From NCBI GenBank assembly GCA_046542305.1, contig JBKHBQ010000120.1, forward strand, positions 1 to 11,288: a stretch of DNA of 11,288 nucleotides, given 5' to 3'. How positions within the stretch are numbered: the first letter of the stretch is position 1; each line of letters opens with the position of its first letter. The notes below the pieces were generated by a model. It was given only the letters and a program-made list of their open reading frames with translations. It had not been told where the DNA came from and ran no database searches. The stretch comes from JBKHBQ01 sp046542305. GTDB taxonomy: Bacteria; Bacteroidota; Bacteroidia; Bacteroidales; 4484-276. Made by a program: the position numbers and the translations under genes. This document shows positions 7,097 through 11,288 of this stretch, in pieces.

Positions 7097-7930
7097 TTAA
7101 TTTACATGAAGGCTATCGATTGCAGGTACCTTTACATCAAAAGTAAGCAATAGCGAGTCGAAATCAAAATATTCGTCGGACCGGAGCCAGATATCCACCG
7201 GTGCGCCGTATTCCACGTGATGACCTGAACCGGCCGGCGGCTGCTGCCTGTACACCCGTGAATGCAACTTGTCCCGCCCGTCGAGGTATTTCAGGTATCC
7301 GACATTGAGCGAGGAATTATTGATGCGCTCGATGGCTTCGCTTTCGCTTAATCCGATAAGGAACGGCACCTGAGCTTTTTCGTTGGTGAGTCCTTTACCG
7401 AGAATCAGCTCAATGTCGGAGCCTTTTAAAAGCTCGGTACCCGGAGAAATGGTATCTCCTTCGAAATGTTGTGCCAGCACGGCATTGCGTGCAAAATTCC
7501 TGACAAAGGTCAGTTTCTCCAGCTTCAATCCTTTTTCTTTAAGCTCGAACAAAGCCTGCCGCAACGAAAGATCCACCAGGTCGGGCATCCTCACCATTTC
7601 AGGCTGAATGGCTACTGTGGTTACATAAATTTTCCTGCCACGCTTCACCTTCGATCCGGGCGGCGGGTCCTGCAATACGATGGCTCCCTTGGTAAAGTGC
7701 TCATCGAACACCGAATCGACCACCACCAATTCATAATCGCGTTCCAAATCAAGCTGACCGGTTTCATCGGTTTTCAACCCTGTCAGATCGGGTACTTCAT
7801 AGGCTTCGCCATGATGGGTATACCAACCGAGGATTACCAGGGTAAGCCAGATCAACATCAGTCCTGCGATTACTGCCAGAACCAGATGAAGAAAAAAGGT
7901 TTTGCTTTTAAGAAAATTCGTTAAACCCAT
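7097..7930 (-). CDS. Stand-alone PASTA-domain membrane protein
   Basis: The 277-residue product has a short cytoplasmic N-terminus, one membrane segment (about 12-36) and three extracytoplasmic PASTA units: about 43-109 (VPDLTGLKTDE ... QDPPPGSKVKRGRKIYVTT), 112-180 (MPDLVDLSLRQA ... ISPGTELLKGSDIELILG) and 185-251 (VPFLIGLSESEA ... QQPPAGSGHHVEYGAPVDIWL), plus a short tail. PASTA domains occur in Ser/Thr kinases of the PknB type and in some penicillin-binding proteins, where they bind muropeptides or scaffold the division machinery. No kinase or transpeptidase domain is fused here, as is common for the Bacteroidota versions. It faces ddl across a 202-bp divergent region and leads the operon with the T9SS cargo and rluD. 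From memory, PASTA, RluA-type and Ddl genes are often clustered in Bacteroidota; the functional reason is unknown. A role in cell-wall sensing or structure is inferred. Confidence 0.92.
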   Translation of the reverse strand: MGLTNFLKSKTFFLHLVLAVIAGLMLIWLTLVILGWYTHHGEAYEVPDLTGLKTDETGQLDLERDYELVVVDSVFDEHFTKGAIVLQDPPPGSKVKRGRKIYVTTVAIQPEMVRMPDLVDLSLRQALFELKEKGLKLEKLTFVRNFARNAVLAQHFEGDTISPGTELLKGSDIELILGKGLTNEKAQVPFLIGLSESEAIERINNSSLNVGYLKYLDGRDKLHSRVYRQQPPAGSGHHVEYGAPVDIWLRSDEYFDFDSLLLTFDVKVPAIDSLHVN

Positions 7931-8037
7931 GTGCAGGATTCAGGTAAAGTTTATGCCAAGACTCAGATTTCCGAAACAACAGCTTTTGCATTTCCAACTA
8001 TTAACTTCAATAGCCGCAATTTATTGCCATTGCAGCG

Positions 8038-8045
8038 CAAAGATA
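8038..8045 (-). promoter_or_regulatory. Possible -7 promoter element for the PASTA operon
   Basis: On the minus strand this reads TATCTTTG, an exact TAnnTTTG match. It lies 107 bp upstream of the PASTA ATG, implying a leader of about 100 nt, longer than for the other genes here. No -33 box is clear. Confidence 0.35.
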
Positions 8046-8106
8046 ACAAAAGAATGGCTGTAGATAACCCATGGCAGCAGATGATGAAATCTCAATACAA
8101 ATTCAC

Positions 8107-8114
8107 TACATTTG
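8107..8114 (+). promoter_or_regulatory. Bacteroidota -7 promoter element for ddl
   Basis: TACATTTG matches TAnnTTTG and ends 18 bp before the ddl ATG at 8133, predicting a leader of about 12-15 nt. It overlaps the upstream in-frame TTG at 8112, which argues against that codon being the translation start. Confidence 0.5.
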
Positions 8115-8132
8115 CCCGCACAAAGTGACAGT

Positions 8133-9131
8133 ATGAAAAAGAATATCGCAATCATTGCCGGCGGCGATTCCGGCGAATACGGCATTTCGGTAAAGAGCGG
8201 CAGTGTGGTGGCCGAATCCTTCGACCAGGACAAATTTAATACCTACCTCATCAGCATCAGAGGTGCAGGTTGGTTTTTGGAAAAAGGAGACCAGAAGATC
8301 CCGGTGGATAAAAACGACTTTTCCGTGGAGGTGGCCGGCGAAAAGATCCGCTTCGATTGTGTGTTTTGTGCCATACACGGCACGCCCGGCGAAAACGGAA
8401 AAATGCCCGCATATTTCGAAATGCTCGGGATTCCTTACACTTCAACCGATTCCACCGTTTCGGCGCTCACCTTCAACAAAGAGCTGTGCAACCGCGTGGT
8501 GTCCACCTACGATATTCCGCTGGCCGGATCGATGCATTTTTACAGGGAGGATCATGTGGATGAAAGCGAAATACTGGAAAAACTTTCCCTGCCGCTGTTT
8601 GTTAAGCCCAATTCAGGAGGCTCAAGCGTAGGCATGACCAAGGTGAAGGAACCCGGCCAGCTGCAGGAGGCCATTCAAAGTGCATTCCGCGAAGACAGCG
8701 AGGTGCTGATTGAGGAATATATTAAAGGCAGGGAACTCACCTGCGGATTGATCGGGTACAAGGGAAGGATGTACGTTTTCCCGATTTGCGAAATCGTCAG
8801 TAAAAAAGAATTCTTCGACTTCGAAGCCAAATATAACCCCAACCTTGCCGATGAAATCGTGCCGGCGGATATTCCCGAAGAACTTGAAATTCAGATCAAG
8901 GAAACTTCCGCATTTCTTTACAAAAAGCTCAATTGCCGCGGTGTTGTGCGGGTTGATTATATCCATCACACAGATGATGACATCCTGTATTTTCTGGAAA
9001 TGAATACCGTGCCCGGCCTCACCCGCGAAAGCATCGTCCCGAAAATGGCCCGGGAAATGGGCATTTCATTGCAGGAGCTTTTTACCATGATGGTGGAAGA
9101 TGCCATTTGGAGGAGGGAGAGATTGGGATAG
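8133..9131 (+). CDS. ddl: D-alanine--D-alanine ligase
   Basis: This 332-residue ATP-grasp enzyme joins two D-alanines, using ATP, for the peptidoglycan stem peptide in the cytosol. Motifs are the N-terminal GGDSGEYGIS (10-19; Glu15 matching Glu15 of E. coli DdlB), the HGTPGENG loop (82-89), the ATP-binding KPNSGGSSVG (158-167), EEYIKGRE (194-201), the omega-loop FFDFEAKYNP (227-236) with the Lys-Tyr pair at 233-234, RVDY (273-276) and the magnesium-binding EMNTVPGLTRES (289-300; Glu289, Asn291). Retention of the omega-loop Tyr argues for dipeptide rather than D-Ala-D-lactate synthesis. It is longer than E. coli DdlB (306) because of a longer middle region, as is usual in Bacteroidota. ATG 8133 is chosen over an in-frame TTG at 8112 because the TTG falls inside the promoter box. 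It is divergent from the PASTA operon and followed by heptad repeats. Confidence 0.96.
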   Translation: MKKNIAIIAGGDSGEYGISVKSGSVVAESFDQDKFNTYLISIRGAGWFLEKGDQKIPVDKNDFSVEVAGEKIRFDCVFCAIHGTPGENGKMPAYFEMLGIPYTSTDSTVSALTFNKELCNRVVSTYDIPLAGSMHFYREDHVDESEILEKLSLPLFVKPNSGGSSVGMTKVKEPGQLQEAIQSAFREDSEVLIEEYIKGRELTCGLIGYKGRMYVFPICEIVSKKEFFDFEAKYNPNLADEIVPADIPEELEIQIKETSAFLYKKLNCRGVVRVDYIHHTDDDILYFLEMNTVPGLTRESIVPKMAREMGISLQELFTMMVEDAIWRRERLG

Positions 9132-9146
9132 GCTGATGTGGGAATG

Positions 9147-9188
9147 GATGTGTGATGTGTGATGTGTGATGTGTGATGTGTGATGTTT
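9147..9188 (+). repeat. 7-bp tandem repeat, unit GATGTGT
   Basis: Five perfect copies of GATGTGT (9147-9181) are followed by one copy with a single change (GATGTTT, 9182-9188). The array starts 16 bp after the ddl stop. Looser copies flank it (GATGTGG at 9134-9140; GATGTTT at 9229-9235; GATTTTA at 9291-9297), suggesting an old heptad array that has decayed. There is no coding content. Confidence 0.9.
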
Positions 9189-9255
9189 GAAGCACGCCTT
9201 GCTGAGCCGCCAGGTGAGAGGCAGGTTTGATGTTTGATTTCAGATTAACGATTAA

Positions 9256-9284
9256 CCCTGCCTGACTGCGCCATGCAGGCAGGG
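9256..9284. repeat. Inverted repeat (hairpin) between convergent ddl and rdgB
   Basis: CCCTGCCTG (9256-9264) and CAGGCAGGG (9276-9284) are exact reverse complements, giving a 9-bp GC-rich stem with an 11-nt loop. Neither strand has a clean U-run after the stem, so classical intrinsic termination is not strongly supported. Its position between two convergent genes still allows a two-way terminator or 3'-end stabiliser. It also resembles intergenic palindromic repeats of the REP type. An extra AGGCAGG at 9219-9225 could compete for the left arm. Confidence 0.65.
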
Positions 9285-9322
9285 AACTTAGATTTTAGAT
9301 GTATTACCTGTCCCTGATGTCC

Positions 9323-9427
9323 ACTGCCGACTGCCTACTGCCTACTGAAGACTGAAGACTGGAGACTGTCGACTGAAGACTGCCGACTGAAGACTGCCGA
9401 CTGAAGACTGCCGACTGCCCACTGCCG
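9323..9427 (+). repeat. 7-bp tandem repeat, 15 in-phase copies of ACTGNNN
   Basis: Fifteen uninterrupted heptads all begin ACTG. The last three bases are CCG (5 copies), AAG (5), CCT (2), GAG, TCG and CCC (1 each). From 9372 to 9413 the AAG and CCG forms alternate strictly, giving a higher-order 14-bp repeat. A decayed 16th unit (ACTACCC, 9428-9434) contains the rdgB stop codon on the minus strand. There are no unique spacers, so it is not a CRISPR array. Together with 9147-9188 and the hairpin it fills most of the 297 bp between ddl and rdgB. Confidence 0.93.
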
Positions 9428-9428
9428 A

Positions 9429-10022
9429 CTACCCTCTCCCATCTTCCTTCTGCAAAAATTCGATCAGCTTTCCCATGGCCTTTGCACGGTGGCTGATCTT
9501 GTTTTTCATCGGGAGGCTCATTTCGGCGAAAGTTTGTGTATAGCAGGCGGGAAGAAATACCGGATCGTATCCGAAACCATCCGCTCCCCTTTTTTGGCTC
9601 ATGATCTCGCCTTCAACCACGCCTTCAAAAAAATGCTCCTCCCCGTCAAGGAGCAGGGCAATTACCGTTCGGAACCTCGCCGTCCGGCGGGCCTTACCAC
9701 GCAATTCCTGAAGAAGCTTTTCTATGTTATCTTCGGCATTGCACTGCGGGCTGGCATAGCGGGCTGATAAAACCCCCGGTCTGCCGCCCAGGGCATCCAC
9801 CTCCAGGCCGGTGTCATCCGCAAAACAATCCAGGCCAAAGCGGTCATGGATATACTTTGCTTTTTGCAGGGCATTTTCCTTCAGGGTATCATAATCTTCA
9901 GGTATCTCTCCCTCAAAACCAATTTCCTTCAGGCTCAGCACCTCTGCGTTCAAACCTTCCACATTCCTGATCTCTCCCAGTTTATGAAGGTTATTGGTAA
10001 CAAAAACAAGCTTTTTCTTCAT
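9429..10022 (-). CDS. rdgB: Non-canonical purine NTP diphosphatase (dITP/XTP pyrophosphatase)
   Basis: The 197-residue product belongs to the HAM1/RdgB family. It hydrolyses dITP, ITP and XTP to the monophosphate and pyrophosphate, keeping deaminated purines out of DNA and RNA. Visible motifs are the N-terminal FVTNNLHKLGEI (7-18), FADDTGLEVDALGGRPGVLSARYA (67-90; catalytic Asp69/Asp70), the GADGFGYDPVF loop (146-156) and SHRAKA (177-182). The length matches E. coli RdgB (197) exactly. It is cytosolic and homodimeric by family knowledge. The start at 10022 gives the canonical N-terminus. The gene ends with TAG inside the last decayed heptad of the neighbouring repeat array, so the final residues (DGRG) may have been set by the repeats. 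It lies downstream of the SGNH hydrolase gene on the same strand, but a strong terminator separates them. Confidence 0.96.
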   Translation of the reverse strand: MKKKLVFVTNNLHKLGEIRNVEGLNAEVLSLKEIGFEGEIPEDYDTLKENALQKAKYIHDRFGLDCFADDTGLEVDALGGRPGVLSARYASPQCNAEDNIEKLLQELRGKARRTARFRTVIALLLDGEEHFFEGVVEGEIMSQKRGADGFGYDPVFLPACYTQTFAEMSLPMKNKISHRAKAMGKLIEFLQKEDGRG

Positions 10023-10026
10023 CCTA

Positions 10027-10034
10027 CAAAAATA
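10027..10034 (-). promoter_or_regulatory. Possible -7 promoter element for rdgB
   Basis: On the minus strand it reads TATTTTTG, an exact TAnnTTTG match, only 4 bp before the ATG at 10022. If used, transcription would start at or next to the start codon, giving a leaderless or near-leaderless mRNA. It lies within the U-rich tail of the upstream terminator, so the match may owe something to that AT-rich run. Confidence 0.35.
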
Positions 10035-10067
10035 ATAAACCCCGCCGGATAAGATGCACCGGCAGGG
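10028..10067 (-). terminator. Intrinsic (Rho-independent) terminator of the SGNH hydrolase gene
   Basis: On the minus strand CCCTGCCGG (10067-10059) pairs with CCGGCGGGG (10048-10040) in a 9-bp stem with one G-U wobble around a 10-nt loop. It is followed by the U-rich tail TTTATTATTTTT (10039-10028). It lies 24 bp after the SGNH hydrolase stop codon and directly before rdgB, so it should insulate rdgB from read-through. Confidence 0.75.
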
Positions 10068-10091
10068 TCCTGATATTTATTCTTTTTAGAA

Positions 10092-11288
10092 TTATCTGTA
10101 ATAGTAGATGCCCGGGTAAATACTCGGATTTACAGGCTTAAGCTGCGAATTATACGTATCGTTTATCGCTTCGATAAAGAAATTGGCGGCCATTACACTC
10201 CCCTGTGCGGTAAGATGAATGCCGTCGAGCGAGAAGGTGTTGCCGGCAATGAATTCGGTGGTAAAATGTACGCCATCCTGTGTAATGCCGTTTTCGGCAG
10301 CTTCATTCAGCTTTGCATTGAAATCCACAAAGGCAAGCCCGAACTCTCCGGCCATTCCCGAAATGATACCATTGTACGAATCGATAGCATTTTGAATTTC
10401 ATCCACTTCGGCATTCGAAAGGAAGTACCTGTCGGGGATACCAAAAGGCTGTGGCGGATTTACGGCCTGATTTACCGAACCCATGCCGTAATTGAGGAGC
10501 GAATCCGTGGGCAGGGTCAGCAGGAACATTTCACCTGCCTGCATCTGCCTTACATTGAATGGCGGAGGCAGCGGCAGGGTTTCATCTTCAACTACAAAGG
10601 CGTTGGGACCTTCCTCAAAATTAAAATCATAATCATGGGTAATGCCCTGTGAAGCCAGAAACATTTCGAACTGCTGGTAAGCACCATTGAGCAGTGCGGC
10701 AGTTTCAGCATCAAGCACCAGTCCCATATAGGGCAGTTGGGTATTGATGTATGAAAAATACGGCAGGGTGGTGATGTCGGGAATATTTGCGACGGCACCC
10801 TTGGCACCGTTGGCAGTCATGGTTTGCACGATCGCCCCGTAAGCCATCTGAAATGTTGCCGGATCGGTGATGCTGTCGGTAGTTCCGCCGGAAATGGCAT
10901 AAGCCAGCACGTCATTGTTCCCGATCCACAGCGTAAAAAACGAAGGATTCTGGGCAGCTGCTTCTTCCAATACTGTCGAACTTCCGGGTGTTTGTGCAAA
11001 CCGGGCGTAATACGGATTAAGCTGGCTGAATGCTTCCGCACCGGGCACCAGGTGAAACACCTTGGCGCCCGGCACCCCCATGTTGTTGAATGGTCCCTGC
11101 GCAGCGACAGATTCGAAATTCCTCGGATCGGGTGTTCCTTCGGCGGAAACAGGCGCCGGAACACTGGCGTCGAGCAGGAGGCGGTTGCCAAACCCATATT
11201 CGTCGTACATCAGCGGCTGGTTGAAATCGCCGCCATTGGCAGCCTTGAACTGTTCAGCCAGAATAGCGGGATAGGAATTTTCCTGTCC
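10092..11288 (-). CDS. GDSL/SGNH hydrolase (esterase/lipase-like), N-terminus outside the window
   Basis: The frame is open to the right edge, giving 398 visible residues; the ATG at 11210 is internal, since 26 coding residues precede it (GQENSYPAILAEQF...), typical of sequence shortly after the GDSL block. Counting from 11210, block III is WIGNND (95-100; oxyanion Asn99) and block V is SLDGIHL (327-333) with the catalytic pair Asp329/His332. The nucleophile Ser block, the start and any lipoprotein signal lie beyond the window. A DGVHF at 312-316 just before block V is a second DxxH look-alike. The C-terminus ends YPGIYYYR, a tail seen in Bacteroidota members. By family knowledge these are surface or periplasmic ester hydrolases, often lipoproteins; the substrate is unknown. 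A good intrinsic terminator follows. Confidence 0.9.
   Translation of the reverse strand, partial: GQENSYPAILAEQFKAANGGDFNQPLMYDEYGFGNRLLLDASVPAPVSAEGTPDPRNFESVAAQGPFNNMGVPGAKVFHLVPGAEAFSQLNPYYARFAQTPGSSTVLEEAAAQNPSFFTLWIGNNDVLAYAISGGTTDSITDPATFQMAYGAIVQTMTANGAKGAVANIPDITTLPYFSYINTQLPYMGLVLDAETAALLNGAYQQFEMFLASQGITHDYDFNFEEGPNAFVVEDETLPLPPPFNVRQMQAGEMFLLTLPTDSLLNYGMGSVNQAVNPPQPFGIPDRYFLSNAEVDEIQNAIDSYNGIISGMAGEFGLAFVDFNAKLNEAAENGITQDGVHFTTEFIAGNTFSLDGIHLTAQGSVMAANFFIEAINDTYNSQLKPVNPSIYPGIYYYR

Noticed and set aside
8112..8132. Upstream TTG as the ddl start, adding seven residues
   Set aside because: The TTG is part of the predicted -7 promoter box, and the family N-terminus begins at the ATG 8133.
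9323..9427. Possible CRISPR array
   Set aside because: The 7-bp units are contiguous without unique spacers, and no cas genes are visible. It is a simple tandem repeat.
1..11288. A novel defence, mobile or biosynthetic system
   Set aside because: Nearly every gene belongs to a known housekeeping or surface family, and I saw no nuclease, integrase, reverse transcriptase, synthase cluster or att-like repeat.

Overview
The window looks like a chromosomal core-gene region of a member of the Bacteroidota. The evidence is a secreted protein with a type IX secretion (T9SS) C-terminal sorting domain, several promoter-like TAnnTTTG boxes (the Bacteroidota -7 element) just upstream of start codons, almost no Shine-Dalgarno sequences, a stand-alone PASTA protein beside a D-Ala-D-Ala ligase, and 7-bp tandem repeat tracts between genes. 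Base composition looks roughly balanced. Nothing visible allows a family- or genus-level call. There are no tRNA or rRNA genes, insertion sequences, phage genes, CRISPR arrays or toxin-antitoxin pairs.

Layout. Positions 1-215 hold the end of a plus-strand MORN-repeat protein. It overlaps tail-to-tail by 9 bp with a minus-strand HAD phosphatase (207-857). A 50-bp divergent promoter region separates the HAD gene from a plus-strand aldehyde dehydrogenase of the Sad/YneI succinate-semialdehyde type (908-2266). After a 232-bp gap come trmD (2499-3179) and a cysteine-cluster YkgJ-type protein (start placed at 3270, end 3872), both on plus. The YkgJ-type stop codon directly abuts that of rluD on the minus strand.

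Positions 7930-3873 form a probable minus-strand operon: PASTA protein, 712-residue T9SS cargo protein, and RluD-type pseudouridine synthase. A 202-bp divergent region then leads to plus-strand ddl (8133-9131). Between ddl and the convergent rdgB (9429-10022, minus) lie 297 bp of non-coding DNA. They contain two different 7-bp tandem repeat arrays and a hairpin. Upstream of rdgB, and on the same strand, is a strong intrinsic terminator for a GDSL/SGNH hydrolase gene (10092 to beyond the window edge at 11288).

How the genes relate. Ddl makes the D-Ala-D-Ala dipeptide of peptidoglycan, and the membrane-anchored PASTA protein, encoded divergently beside it, has a domain family known to bind peptidoglycan or beta-lactams, so a cell-wall link is plausible. 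TrmD and RluD modify tRNA and 23S rRNA. RdgB cleans the nucleotide pool. The aldehyde dehydrogenase and HAD phosphatase are metabolic. The T9SS cargo and the SGNH hydrolase are predicted to act at the cell surface or outside the cell.

This is mostly ordinary housekeeping content, and I do not see a convincing undescribed multi-gene system. The items most worth a second look are the heptad repeat block at 9147-9427, the terminator/promoter overlap upstream of rdgB, and the uncharacterised T9SS cargo placed inside the PASTA-RluD operon.
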